Below are positions 45,708-56,124 of a stretch of DNA of 64,000 nt, piece by piece. Position 1 is the first letter of the stretch; every line of letters starts with the position of its first letter. Source of the stretch: Bacteroidota bacterium (lineage in GTDB: Bacteria > Bacteroidota > Bacteroidia > B-17B0 > Aurantibacillaceae); contig JACPOC010000026.1 in NCBI GenBank assembly GCA_016185125.1, forward strand, positions 124,001 to 188,000. Reading direction: 5' to 3'. A program made the translations under genes and the position numbers. The notes below the pieces were generated by a model that was given only the letters and a program-made list of their open reading frames with translations, was not told the origin of the DNA and ran no database searches.

Positions 45708-48700
45708 TTATCTGAATATGGTTAATGGTCCGGTATAAGGCTTCGTATACGCCGGATGATTTAAATTAATAATATAATAGTAGGTGCCCACCGGAAGATC
45801 TTTTCCTTGAAACCTTCCATCAAACGGAGTAGTGTACCCGGTTGAGTAAAACAGTAACTCTCCCCACCGGTTATAAACCTCAACAATGCAATCCGGAAAC
45901 TGAGTGATATTATCTATTATCCATTGGTCGTTCTTACCATCGCCGTTCGGGCTAAAGCCATTCGGTATCTTAATCTCAGGATATAAGAATACATCTACCG
46001 TATTGCTCGATACACAACCATTGGCGTCTGTTACCATAATAGTATAGGTAGTATTTAGGGTATTCGATGCTATCGGATTAGGAATGTTAGGATTATTTAA
46101 AGTAAAGGACGGCGACCATGTAAAACTAACACCGGTGGGCGCTGTCGGATTTCCACCTATTGTAACGGTTGAAAAAACCGGAATGGTGTAGGATGGCCCT
46201 GCATCAACATTAGGCAGAGGCAGAGAACTAATCACCACAGTATCTCTATCCACACAATTGGAGGCACTTGATACAACTAAAAGCACATAGGTGTTGGAAC
46301 CAACGGCAGGTGTTACATTAACTGTTGCCGTAGTTGCAATAGAGGTGCTATTAGTAACGGTTGACCAGTTAAACCCGCCCGAGGCGCCAATAGAGCCAGA
46401 ACCATCAAGCCTAATTGAGCCTCCGGTACAAAAAACAGAATCTCTTCCGGCTCTTGCATCAACCGTAATAGTAGGCACAATTTGTAACGTTATGGTACGC
46501 ACACAACCGTTAGCATCTGTGGCGTTAAGAGAATACGTTCCTGCAAGTACATTGTTTAAGTTTTGACTGGTACTTGTAAAGGTTGGATTACCCGACCAGT
46601 TATATGTATAGGAAGGTGTTCCTCCGCTGGCGGTTACGCTTGCCGAACCATCGGCCGCTGTACTGCAGGAAGAGTTAGTAACCGTATTGGTGATGGCCAA
46701 CGGCGAAAGCGGTCCTGTAATAGCGGCAGTAGTTGTTACCACACATCCCTTTGAATCAACTACCGTCCCCGAATAACTCCCTGCACATAAAGAGAATTGC
46801 GGATTGCCTTGACTTCCCGGCGTCCACGAAAAAGTATAAGGCAGTATTCCACCGCTTGGTATTAAGGTTACTTGTCCGTTACAATCGCCAAAACATTTAA
46901 CGTTCTGAACATTTGAAATGCTTAATTGAAGCGCGGGATTTTGTGTAATGGTAAAAGATTGTAAAGCTTTACAGCCATCGCTTGATTGAGCGGTAAGTGT
47001 TATAATTCCCGGACAAACATTAGTAAGTGTTGGGGTAGTTGACGCCCCATTACTCCAGCTGTAAGTAATTGCCCCGGAAGCAGTGCTTGTGGCTGCGGCT
47101 ACAATAGAGCCGGTACACTGCCCAAAGCAATTCACGTTTGTTTGCGTATAAGTAAGCGTTGGATTATTTTGATTACTTAAAGTAAAGGCCTGAATTTTAA
47201 AGCAGCCGCTATTAGGACTTGAATCGGTAACGGTAACCGAATAGTTACCCGGCCCCACATTAGTTAATGAGGATGTAATATTTCCACTTGGCGTCCAGCT
47301 ATAAGTATAAGGGCCAATGCCGCCTGAAGGAACAATACTGATTGTACCGTTAGTTAATCCGCAATCCGGAGGAGAAATAAACGGAGACAATGTTAAACCT
47401 GGAGAGGAACTGATAGTGGCAGAAGATGTGCGGATGCAACCAACATTATCTTTCATCTGTACAAAATAAGTGCCTGCGCATAATCCGGATACCACTGAGT
47501 TGGTAACCGCAGGATTGGTAAGCCATGTATAAGTAACAGGTGCTGTTCCACCCGTAGCCTGAACAGTAGCCGAACCGTTACACGTACCTGCGCATTGTTC
47601 GTTTATTACCGAAAATACTTCGCCTGTAATACCCGGCACATTGCTTATAGGAACGTTGATAATCTGACTACAGCCTGCATTATCCGTTACTAAAACCTGA
47701 TACAAGCCCGCACACAAATTACTGGCCGTAGGTACACTGGCACCCGAGGTCCAACTGTAGGTATATGGCCCGGTACCTCCCGCAGCAGTTGCAGTAGAAG
47801 ATCCGTTACATAAATTACATAAAGGAGGGTTTATTGCAGTTAAGGCTGTTATCTGCGAAGGAGAAGTAATGTTTGTAGTTGCCGAACTTATACATCCCTG
47901 CCCATCCGTTACCATAACGGTATAAATACCATTACATAATGCTGAAGCTACGGACCCCGATTGGCCATTACTCCAAATTGTATTAACAGGTGGAAAGGCA
48001 TTTGCGATGGAAATACTCGCGCCGCCAGCGCAATTACCAAAACATACGTTTGCCGTTGTAGCGGAAGTAATAGCTATGTTGGCAATGCTGGGAACGTTAA
48101 TAGTTTGAGTTACCGAGCAGCCCGGGTTGTAACCTATAACTACTGTATGAATTCCAGCGCACACGTTGGTAATAACAGACGAGTTTGGAGCAGCTGGACT
48201 CCATGTGTAACTATAAGGCGGAGTTCCACCATTTGTATTGATGCTGATAGATCCATTACATACCCCATTACAAGTTGGTAACCCCACATTCGGGTTTGTT
48301 GTAATTGGAGGAGGCTGAGAAATGGTAACAGCCGTAAATAAAATACAACTTAACTGATCGGTCACCTGAGCCGTATAAGAGCCGGCACATAGATTGACCT
48401 GTGGATTAACCGTAGATGACGAAGGTGGCGATACCCAACTGATGGTATATCCGGGAGATCCTCCTGAAATACTTGCGGGATTAATGGAAGCTGCTCCGGT
48501 ACATAATCCATTACAATTAATACTATTTGTAGTAACCGGTGCGTTACTAGGGCCATTAGAATTACTTAACGGAATAGTTACCGTATTTGTACAACTATTT
48601 AAGTCTGTAACAATTATAGTATATATCCCTGCCCCTAAACCGGATGCGGTTGAAGAAGTTGAAACCGAAGGACTCCATACAAAATTATAAGTGGGAGTTC

Positions 48701-51700
48701 CCCCGCTAACAAGAAGGGAAATGGCTCCGTTTGTAGCAGAACAGGAAGCCGGAGAACTCGATGCGTTTACATTTAATAAAGGAGGATTGGTTAATGTAAA
48801 TGTCTGCACATTCTGACAACCTTTTTGATCTGTTATCTTTAGGGTATAATTTCCAGCACAAAGACCACTGATGGATTGCGTTGTAAAGCTGGTAGGCGAC
48901 CAACTGTAACTTACTGTGCCAAAGGTATTTGTAGGAGAACTAACCGCAGAACCGTTACAAAAAGCATTACAGGCCGGATTAGTAAAAGTTACATTGGCTA
49001 AAACCGCAGGAGGGTTGGTAAGCGTAGTTACTGCATTTACCTTACAGCCAGCATTATCCGTTGCAATTAAGGTATAATTATTAGGACATAAACCAGTAGG
49101 ATTCTGCCCGCTTCCGGTGGGTGTCCAGTTAAAACTAACCGTACCCTGCGCTCCTGATAAAGTTGTTGAAATACTGCCACTACAAATGGCATTACATAAA
49201 GGACTAATTGGCACCAGAGTACCCGTAAAAGGAGCCGGAGTTGTAACTGTATAGGATTTACTAACCGTACATCCGTTTAAATCAGTTATAAGGGCGGAAT
49301 ACGCTCCCGCACAGATTCCGGTGTTAACAGACGTTGTTGAAGCACTTCCGCTCCAACTAAAACTATAGCCCGGAGTTCCGCCCGTAGCAACATGTGTGGC
49401 AGTAGCGTTACAGGAATTAGAACAAGTGGCATTTATAGAAGTTAAAGTGCTGGTTAATAATGGAGGTTGTGTAATGTTTATGGTATTGGTTCTACTACAG
49501 CCGTTACCATCGGTAACCACAACAGAATATATTGCCGGGCATAAATTAAGTACAGTAGCAGTCGTTGATCCTGTAAAAATTCCTGGTACCGGCAACCAGT
49601 TATAGAATAAAGGGGACGTTCCTCCGCTTGCGTTTGCCAATATTGAACCATTACAAGCTGCAAAACATTTTACATTACTTGCCGTGTTGGTTAATACAAT
49701 TGGCGGAGGATTCACCAGATTAAAAGTTTGTGTCCGAACGCAGGAATTGGCATCGGTAATATTAACCGTATATGGGCCTGCGCATAAGTTTGTTACTGTA
49801 GATGTTCCCACCCCGGTTATAGTGGCCGAAGACCAAGCGTATGTATAACCCGGTGCCGAGCCCGGAGTTCCTCCGGAAGTAACCAAGGTGATAGAGCCAT
49901 TGCAGGAAGCTGTACATTTTGGATTAGTTACCGCAGAATTAACAGTAAAGGCGGGAGCTGTTCCAATACTTATAGTTTGTGTGGTTACACAATTATTTCC
50001 CTGAGTTACTGTTATGGCATACGTGCCTGTGTTTAAGCTCGTGGCTACTGAAGTATTACCAATGGTTACAAAAGATACAGTTGGAGTCCATGCAAACGTA
50101 TAGGAAGGAACGCCATTGGCCGTAACTGTGGCAGATCCTGTATTTCCCCCATTACAAGCTACCGAATTACTGGAAATACTTAAAGTTGGTCCTGTTGGGT
50201 TAGTAAGTAAACTGGATAAATTAGTGCTACAAGTTCCATCAGAAACCGTTAGAGAATATACTCCTGCTCCTAATCCTGTTAAACAGCTTAAAGATCCTGC
50301 AACCGGTGACCATGTGTAGGAATAAGGGCCGCCCGAACCCCCGCTTGCCGTAGCACAGATACTTCCATTGTTAATGCCGCAACCTGTTGGTTGAGTAGTA
50401 GTAAAAGTGGCCGCAATTGCATTGGATTGGGTAATGGTAAATGTAACTATTTTAGTACAATTGTTATTGTCTTTAACTGTAACCGTGTAAGTTCCCGCTC
50501 CTATGCCTGTGATAGTTGGAGTAGTTTGTCCTCCCGGGCTCCAAGCATACGTAATAGGGCCCGTTCCGCCTGTTGCATTTACCGCTATAGCTCCTGTGGT
50601 ATTACTAAAGCAAGCCACATTTGTTTGACTGGATGTTACAATAATATCAGGAGGATTTGCAAGATTTATGGTAGCAGTATTCGTACAACCTAAATTGTCG
50701 GATACGATTACATTATAATTTCCGGCACATAAATTAACCGCCGTTTGTGTGGTTTGTGTGGGAGGCCCTGTGGGTGTCCATGTATAAGAATAAGGCAAAG
50801 TTCCTCCGGCAGGGCTGGCAACTGCTGAACCGGTGCAGGCACCAAAACATTGTATGCTTGTACCTCCGGCAACTACTGAAACTGTTACCGTTTGAACGAT
50901 ATTTAAACTTACAGTTGCAACACAATTATTAGCATCCTTAACACTTGCGGTATAGTTTCCCACGCATAAATTGGCAATGGTTGTTCCTGTTCCCACAGTA
51001 ACATTGCCTGAATTAACCCAGGTAACGGTGTATCCGGGCACCCCGCCAGAAGGAGTAACCGTTGCAGCACCTCCGCAATTATTACAACTCGATTGAATTC
51101 CCGTAATGGATGGTGTTAATGCGGGAGGATTATTTAAGGTAACTGCACTAGAAGTAGAGCAACTGTTGGCATCTGTAATCCCTATAATATAACTTCCGGC
51201 GCATAAACCTGTAAAAATACCCGTGCTGTTAACCGGAAAAGGGCTGATCTGATAAACAAAAGGAGGAGTTCCTCCGATAGCAGTAACGGATGCAGACCCA
51301 TTACAAGAACCCGCACAAGTGGGGCTGGCAGTATTGGCAGTTACAGTAATAGCCGGAGGGGCATTTAAAACAGTTGTAAAAGTTCTGATACAGCCGTTGG
51401 CATCATTTACGGTTAATGTATAATTACCGGCACATAAATTTGTATTAGGATTTCCGGTAAAGCCATTTGACCAGTTTAAAGTATAACCGGGCGTTCCTCC
51501 CGCCACCATGGCGCTCAAAGCCCCATTACAAATTCCTCCATTACACAACGGAGAGGTTTGATTAATTGTTGCGGTGATAGCGGACGTGGGTTGACTAATG
51601 GAGGTAGTTTTGCTTATAACGCAACCATTCGCATCGGTGGCACTAAACGTATAAGCCTGATTGGCACAAACGCCGCCTATAACCCCTCCTGCGATAGTGG

Positions 51701-54338
51701 TTGTTCCTGTTGCCCAAGACAAACTATAGCCGGGAGTTCCACCCAAAACACTTCCTGATAAGGATCCATTACACGCATTAAAGCAACTAACTGAATTTGA
51801 AGTAATTGACGCAACTAAAGCATTTGGCTGAGCAAGACTGGTTGTAAAAGATTGCCTACAATTCGCATCCTTAATAATCAAAGTATAGTTTCCCGCACAT
51901 AAACCTGAATAAGGTGGATTGGTTGTAATGGAAACAGAAGTAGGTGTAACTAAAGTAAAGGAGTAAGGGCCAACACCATTAGTGGGAGAAGAGTTAATGG
52001 CACCGTTACAAACATTGTTACAGCTTAGAGAAGTGGTAGTAATATTAGGAATGATACTGGGAGATTGCTGAATGCTTAATGTGACAGGTGCAGGCGTACA
52101 AAGTGACGCGTCTCGGATAGAAACAGTGTAATTACCCAAACAAAGATTAGAGGCTGTAGTGGTTCCGCCAGCCACCGTTGATGCTGTTGCAGGGCTCCAA
52201 GTGTATGAATAAGGAGGCGAGCCGCCGGCTACGGTAACTGTTGCCCCTCCGGTACAGGTATTAAAACAAGTAATACTTTGTGTGGCGGATGTAAGCGTAT
52301 AAGCCGGGGGCGCAGTAATAGTAACCTGCGCAGATGCTGTACAGGAATTTTGATCGGAAGCAAAAACAGTATAAATACCCACACATTGACCAGACATGGA
52401 AGAACCTGTGGTTACAGTAGTGTTGCCCGGTGCCACCCAGGTAAATGTTTTTGGCCCGGTTCCTCCACTGGCACTTACGGTAGCAGAACCTGTGCAAAAT
52501 CCCGGACAGGTAATGTTGGTTACCGAAGGTGTTAAAGTTATGGAAGAAGGCTGGGTGATGTTAAAGGTTTGGGTTTTTGTACAAAGACCTCCGTTATTTT
52601 GTATGGTAACTGTATAAAATCCAGCAGTTAAACTGGAAACTCCCGCCGTATTTTGCCCTCCCGGCGTCCAGGTATAAGTATAAGGGGGTACGCCACCGCT
52701 TACTGAAACCGATGCCGTGCCATTGTTGCCACCATTACAGGTTACGCTAGTTGACGTTGGGGTAATGGTAACAGCGGTTGGTGAAGTAATATTAGTACTT
52801 GTAACAGCAGTACAACCTTTAGAATCTGTAACTGTGGCCGAAATAACCCCTGCACATAAGCCAGTAACAGAGGCTGAACCAGAGGCCGGGACAGTAAATG
52901 TTCCTCCTACAGGATTAAAACTTACCGTATAAGAGCCCGGATTTCCGCCTGAAGGAGAGATGGACAAAGAACCAGTACAGCTTCCAAAACAAGCAATGTT
53001 GGTAGCCACCGATCCTGTAGAAATAGGAGGCGGCGTGTTAACAGTCTTTAATATGGGTCCGCTGGTACAGCCATTTTTATCCTTAATGGTAAAGGTGTAT
53101 ACACCGGCACATAAAGCTCCTAAAGTGAAACCTCCTGCAGTAGTGATGGTACTAGGCGGAGCACCAAGAGGTGGTAAAACAGTAACCGTATACGGACTTG
53201 CGCCACCCGATGGGTTTAAGGTCATGGTACCATCACAGGATGCGAAGCAGGTAACTTGCTTTATAGCAGAACTAAGATTAAAAGAGGGAGGTGTAAAATT
53301 AAAATTACTTGAATTAGGCACACTATTAATGGTGAGAGGAATTGCGAAAAAAGAATTATCATAAATAGATACCACATATTGTGCAGGGCAGTCACAGGCG
53401 CCGGATATTGTATTTGTAAGAGGTACATTATTACCACTCAACAGAGTAGAAGTATTCTGACAATTCACTGCCATATTTCCATTCGTAACATCTACCGTAA
53501 ATGGGCCGACACAGGTTGGATCAATCTTATAACTAAAAAGTCCACTACACGTGGTAGAGCAAGCCGGAACCGTGGTAATAGTCGCACCACAAACTACCGC
53601 CAGGCTATTGTCGGTTAGTTTTGTGCTATTACCAAAGTTCATTCCTGCCGGAATTATTGACCTGGAATTATCAGAAAAAGGAGCATAAAAAGAAAATTTA
53701 TTGGTAGTGAAATTACATTTATCACTGATGATTATTTTATTATTAACTACAAAAAAGGAAGTATCAATCAAAAAAGAAGAATTCAATCCTTCTATGTTTA
53801 AATTATTAACCGAGAAAGAAGCTTTTTTGAAAATGTATGTCCCGTTTTCAAACTTAGTTTTCGCATCTCCATCTTGAAAAATACAGTTGATTTTATACTT
53901 TCCTAAACCAAAGTATAAATTACTTTTAATGTTAAAATAACTGAAATTAATTTCGCTTAATTGAGAAGACGATGATTGGAAATTTATGGCAGACCAAGCA
54001 TGCCACTCACTTGACATATTGAGAAGAAAAGATCCTGAAACATTTAGTGAAGATGTCTTAGTCCCCGTAAAATTTATTAATTTATAAGTATTATTAGAGT
54101 ATAAAGATTTTACGGAATTTATCCCAACAATATTAACTGTAATATTCGTTTCACCACTATTATTATCAAAAACAACATCCGTATTTGCATTGGGTACAAA
54201 GTTTGCAGTAGCTCCTTTTGAGGTTAAACTCCAATGTTTGGGGTCATTAAAATTGCCGGAGCCGCCAACCCAATACAAAGTTTGGGACTTAACGAATATT
54301 GTAACAACTAATGTTAAAAATAAAAGTAGGGATCTCAT
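45708..54338 (-). CDS. Giant SprB-like repeat adhesin with T9SS type B sorting domain
   Basis: The 2876-residue surface protein has a signal peptide, then the LYWVGGSGNFNDPKHWS motif found at the start of many Bacteroidota giant adhesins. By my count 29 SprB-type repeats of about 78 residues fill residues 357-2633. Each has the pattern TCxGxCNGSaxVxaxGGtPPYtYxW, LCAGxYTVxVTDaNGC and a TxPP linker. About three Cys per repeat could form disulfides. A PKD-like stretch covers 2634-2785. The end (2786-2876) is a CHU_C/gliding-type sorting domain: IPNGFSPNGDGKNDQW, VEVYNRWGELLFYS, VGTYYYIINL. The downstream PorP/SprF gene fits SprB-like surface display. The role in motility or attachment is inferred. 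Confidence 0.93.
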   Translation of the reverse strand: MRSLLLFLTLVVTIFVKSQTLYWVGGSGNFNDPKHWSLTSKGATANFVPNANTDVVFDNNSGETNITVNIVGINSVKSLYSNNTYKLINFTGTKTSSLNVSGSFLLNMSSEWHAWSAINFQSSSSQLSEINFSYFNIKSNLYFGLGKYKINCIFQDGDAKTKFENGTYIFKKASFSVNNLNIEGLNSSFLIDTSFFVVNNKIIISDKCNFTTNKFSFYAPFSDNSRSIIPAGMNFGNSTKLTDNSLAVVCGATITTVPACSTTCSGLFSYKIDPTCVGPFTVDVTNGNMAVNCQNTSTLLSGNNVPLTNTISGACDCPAQYVVSIYDNSFFAIPLTINSVPNSSNFNFTPPSFNLSSAIKQVTCFASCDGTMTLNPSGGASPYTVTVLPPLGAPPSTITTAGGFTLGALCAGVYTFTIKDKNGCTSGPILKTVNTPPPISTGSVATNIACFGSCTGSLSISPSGGNPGSYTVSFNPVGGTFTVPASGSASVTGLCAGVISATVTDSKGCTAVTSTNITSPTAVTITPTSTSVTCNGGNNGTASVSVSGGVPPYTYTWTPGGQNTAGVSSLTAGFYTVTIQNNGGLCTKTQTFNITQPSSITLTPSVTNITCPGFCTGSATVSASGGTGPKTFTWVAPGNTTVTTGSSMSGQCVGIYTVFASDQNSCTASAQVTITAPPAYTLTSATQSITCFNTCTGGATVTVAGGSPPYSYTWSPATASTVAGGTTTASNLCLGNYTVSIRDASLCTPAPVTLSIQQSPSIIPNITTTSLSCNNVCNGAINSSPTNGVGPYSFTLVTPTSVSITTNPPYSGLCAGNYTLIIKDANCRQSFTTSLAQPNALVASITSNSVSCFNACNGSLSGSVLGGTPGYSLSWATGTTTIAGGVIGGVCANQAYTFSATDANGCVISKTTSISQPTSAITATINQTSPLCNGGICNGALSAMVAGGTPGYTLNWSNGFTGNPNTNLCAGNYTLTVNDANGCIRTFTTVLNAPPAITVTANTASPTCAGSCNGSASVTAIGGTPPFVYQISPFPVNSTGIFTGLCAGSYIIGITDANSCSTSSAVTLNNPPALTPSITGIQSSCNNCGGAATVTPSGGVPGYTVTWVNSGNVTVGTGTTIANLCVGNYTASVKDANNCVATVSLNIVQTVTVSVVAGGTSIQCFGACTGSAVASPAGGTLPYSYTWTPTGPPTQTTQTAVNLCAGNYNVIVSDNLGCTNTATINLANPPDIIVTSSQTNVACFSNTTGAIAVNATGGTGPITYAWSPGGQTTPTITGIGAGTYTVTVKDNNNCTKIVTFTITQSNAIAATFTTTQPTGCGINNGSICATASGGSGGPYSYTWSPVAGSLSCLTGLGAGVYSLTVSDGTCSTNLSSLLTNPTGPTLSISSNSVACNGGNTGSATVTANGVPSYTFAWTPTVSFVTIGNTSVATSLNTGTYAITVTQGNNCVTTQTISIGTAPAFTVNSAVTNPKCTASCNGSITLVTSGGTPGSAPGYTYAWSSATITGVGTSTVTNLCAGPYTVNITDANSCVRTQTFNLVNPPPIVLTNTASNVKCFAACNGSILANASGGTSPLFYNWLPVPGIFTGSTTATVLNLCPAIYSVVVTDGNGCSRTNTINITQPPLLTSTLTSINATCSNSCNATATHVATGGTPGYSFSWSGSASTTSVNTGICAGAYSALITDLNGCTVSKSYTVTTPAPFTGTLVPISPLCNAICSGSISTTLSGAQGTVSFNWTPTGSGQNPTGLCPNNYTLIATDNAGCKVNAVTTLTNPPAVLANVTFTNPACNAFCNGSAVSSPTNTFGTVSYSWSPTSFTTQSISGLCAGNYTLKITDQKGCQNVQTFTLTNPPLLNVNASSSPASCSATNGAISLLVSGGTPTYNFVWSPSVSTSSTASGLGAGIYTIIVTDLNSCTNTVTIPLSNSNGPSNAPVTTNSINCNGLCTGAASINPASISGGSPGYTISWVSPPSSSTVNPQVNLCAGSYTAQVTDQLSCILFTAVTISQPPPITTNPNVGLPTCNGVCNGSISINTNGGTPPYSYTWSPAAPNSSVITNVCAGIHTVVIGYNPGCSVTQTINVPSIANIAITSATTANVCFGNCAGGASISIANAFPPVNTIWSNGQSGSVASALCNGIYTVMVTDGQGCISSATTNITSPSQITALTAINPPLCNLCNGSSTATAAGGTGPYTYSWTSGASVPTASNLCAGLYQVLVTDNAGCSQIINVPISNVPGITGEVFSVINEQCAGTCNGSATVQATGGTAPVTYTWLTNPAVTNSVVSGLCAGTYFVQMKDNVGCIRTSSATISSSPGLTLSPFISPPDCGLTNGTISIVPSGGIGPYTYSWTPSGNITSSLTNVGPGNYSVTVTDSSPNSGCFKIQAFTLSNQNNPTLTYTQTNVNCFGQCTGSIVAAATSTASGAITYSWSNGASTTPTLTNVCPGIITLTAQSSDGCKALQSFTITQNPALQLSISNVQNVKCFGDCNGQVTLIPSGGILPYTFSWTPGSQGNPQFSLCAGSYSGTVVDSKGCVVTTTAAITGPLSPLAITNTVTNSSCSTAADGSASVTASGGTPSYTYNWSGNPTFTSTSQNLNNVLAGTYSLNATDANGCVRTITLQIVPTITVDARAGRDSVFCTGGSIRLDGSGSIGASGGFNWSTVTNSTSIATTATVNVTPAVGSNTYVLLVVSSASNCVDRDTVVISSLPLPNVDAGPSYTIPVFSTVTIGGNPTAPTGVSFTWSPSFTLNNPNIPNPIASNTLNTTYTIMVTDANGCVSSNTVDVFLYPEIKIPNGFSPNGDGKNDQWIIDNITQFPDCIVEVYNRWGELLFYSTGYTTPFDGRFQGKDLPVGTYYYIINLNHPAYTKPYTGPLTIFR
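46440..53270 (-). repeat. Tandem SprB-type repeat block inside the adhesin gene
   Basis: This 6.8-kb stretch encodes 29 diverged repeats of about 78 residues (about 235 bases). Copies differ widely in sequence, so the block has probably aged and is not a recent amplification. Its GC content is visibly higher than that of flanking genes, because Gly, Thr, Pro, Ala and Ser codons dominate. Several long antisense reading frames exist here because of this composition and are not genes. Confidence 0.85.
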
Positions 54339-54450
54339 ATTAATTGAATACGAATATAGGTGCTAATACGTTGCTAATATACAAATTAAAACGACTTAAT
54401 CAACACCATGTGTGGGAAACTAAAATATTAATTAGTTATTTTGTAATCAA

Positions 54451-55032
54451 ATGATGGAAAAAACCGAAAAAACCGAGAAAAATACCTGGAAAACCCTGAA
54501 AAGTGAGGTTAAATTTGATACTCCCTGGATAAGTGTGAGCAAACATGAGGTGATAAATCCCGCCGGAAATCCCGGACAATACGGCGTGGTTAATTTTAAA
54601 AATATTGCCATTGGCATTCTTCCTTTAGATAAAGAGCTAAATACTTGGATTGTAGGGCAATGGAGATATCCTTTAGAGCAATACAGCTGGGAAATTATTG
54701 AAGGCGGTGGTCCGCACGGCATCGATCCTGTAGAATCTGCTAAACGCGAATTAAAAGAAGAAACCGGCATTTTAGCGCAAAAATATACCGAAATCTGCCG
54801 CATTCACACCAGCAATTCTGTAACCGATGAATATGGGATAATTTACCTGGCACAAAATTTGAGTTTTTCAGAGTCTGAGCCAGAAGAAAGCGAAGACCTT
54901 CAGGTAAAAAAAGTGAGTTTTAATACCGCGTTTGAAATGGTGATGGATGGTAGAATAACCGATTCCATAAGCATGGCAGCCATTTTAAAAACAAAAATAT
55001 TACTTGATAAAGGATTAATTGAAAATATATAA
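54451..55032 (+). CDS. Nudix hydrolase (ADP-ribose pyrophosphatase-like)
   Basis: The 193-residue protein has a Nudix box in EGGGPHGIDPVESAKRELKE-ETGI. The metal-binding REUxEExGU part is intact. The first Glu of the canonical GX5EX7REUXEEXGU motif is Ile. The N-terminal strand YGVVNFKNIAIGILPLD and the WIVGQWRYPLEQYSWEIIEG block are typical of the ADP-ribose pyrophosphatase subgroup, which cleaves ADP-ribose or NDP-sugars. It is 10 bp before the PGI/PMI gene, so they form a short operon. A TATTTTG element lies 7 bases upstream of the ATG. Confidence 0.88.
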   Translation: MMEKTEKTEKNTWKTLKSEVKFDTPWISVSKHEVINPAGNPGQYGVVNFKNIAIGILPLDKELNTWIVGQWRYPLEQYSWEIIEGGGPHGIDPVESAKRELKEETGILAQKYTEICRIHTSNSVTDEYGIIYLAQNLSFSESEPEESEDLQVKKVSFNTAFEMVMDGRITDSISMAAILKTKILLDKGLIENI

Positions 55033-55041
55033 ATTTACAGC

Positions 55042-56022
55042 ATGAAGGATTTAGTTCAGAATTTTACAACCCAATTAAAAGAAGCCGGACAAATTGCCGA
55101 AAAAGCAATTATTTCGGGAGATAAGAACATTCAAAATATTGTGATTACCGGCTTAGGCGGATCGGGTATTGGCGGAACCATTATTACAGAAATAATCAGT
55201 GATACTTGTAAAGTTCCCATCATCATCAATAAAGATTATTTTTTGCCGGGCTTTGTAAATGAGAACACGCTGGTAATTATTTCGAGTTACTCCGGTAATA
55301 CCGAAGAAACACTAAGCGCTATGGAACAAGCCATTTCCAAAAAAGCGCAAATTGCATGCGTTACAAGCGGAGGAAAAGTGCTGGAAATGGCAAAACAAAA
55401 TCAGTTTGATTTTATAGAGATTCCGGGAGGTAAACCACCGCGTTCCTGTATAGGCTATTCTCTTATTCAAATTATTAAAGTTTTGGCCTCTAAAGGCTTT
55501 GCGCCACAATCTATATTTTCTGATCTTCAAAAAACTATTACTTTATTAGATAAAGAAAATTCTAACATTAAAGCGGAAGCTGAAAAAATTGCAAAAAAAT
55601 TACATAACAAAATACCAGTAATTTATTCGTTAGGCACTTGCGAAGGAGCGGCTGTTCGCTTCCGTCAGCAAATAAACGAAAACAGTAAAATGTTATGCTG
55701 GCATCATGTTTTTCCGGAAATGAATCATAACGAATTAGTAGGCTGGACAACCAAAAACGAAAACATTGCCGTAGTCACTTTTCATACTACGTTTGATTAT
55801 GATCGTACTGAAAAACGATACGAAGTTTGTAGGCCTCTATTCGAAAAATATTCAAGTGGAGTAATTGACATTACAGCAAAAGGAGATTCAAAACTTGAAC
55901 AATTCTTTTATTTAATTAATATGGGCGATTGGATAAGCTGTTACCTGGCTGATATCAAAGGAATTGATCCCGTAGAAGTAAAAGTGATCGATCATCTTAA
56001 AGGAGAGTTGGCGAAGTTTTAA
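55042..56022 (+). CDS. Bifunctional phosphoglucose/phosphomannose isomerase
   Basis: The 326-residue protein is a SIS-domain sugar isomerase. The phosphosugar loop is TGLGGSGIGGTIITE, VIISSYSGNTEETLSAMEQA is the second SIS motif, PPRSCIGYS follows, and the C-terminal lobe includes QQINENSKMLCWHHVFPEMN with HNELVGW, the signature of the bifunctional PGI/PMI family. It interconverts glucose-6-P or mannose-6-P and fructose-6-P. It follows the Nudix gene by 9 bp. Confidence 0.92.
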   Translation: MKDLVQNFTTQLKEAGQIAEKAIISGDKNIQNIVITGLGGSGIGGTIITEIISDTCKVPIIINKDYFLPGFVNENTLVIISSYSGNTEETLSAMEQAISKKAQIACVTSGGKVLEMAKQNQFDFIEIPGGKPPRSCIGYSLIQIIKVLASKGFAPQSIFSDLQKTITLLDKENSNIKAEAEKIAKKLHNKIPVIYSLGTCEGAAVRFRQQINENSKMLCWHHVFPEMNHNELVGWTTKNENIAVVTFHTTFDYDRTEKRYEVCRPLFEKYSSGVIDITAKGDSKLEQFFYLINMGDWISCYLADIKGIDPVEVKVIDHLKGELAKF

Positions 56023-56124
56023 TCAAGCGAAAGTAAATTTTTTACTTTGTTGGATTTATTTTATTTCTTACTTAAATCTTTCTCTACATTGGTAATATTT
56101 GTGTTAATTCGTGGTTGAATTAAA

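Noticed and set aside
46440-53270. Regularly spaced repeats considered as a CRISPR array or satellite
   Set aside because: Spacing is about 235 bases, copies diverge strongly and translate into SprB-type protein repeats.
46291-53618. Many plus-strand open frames antisense to the giant adhesin gene
   Set aside because: They are shadows caused by the Gly/Thr/Ser-rich repeat codons; none has a recognisable domain.
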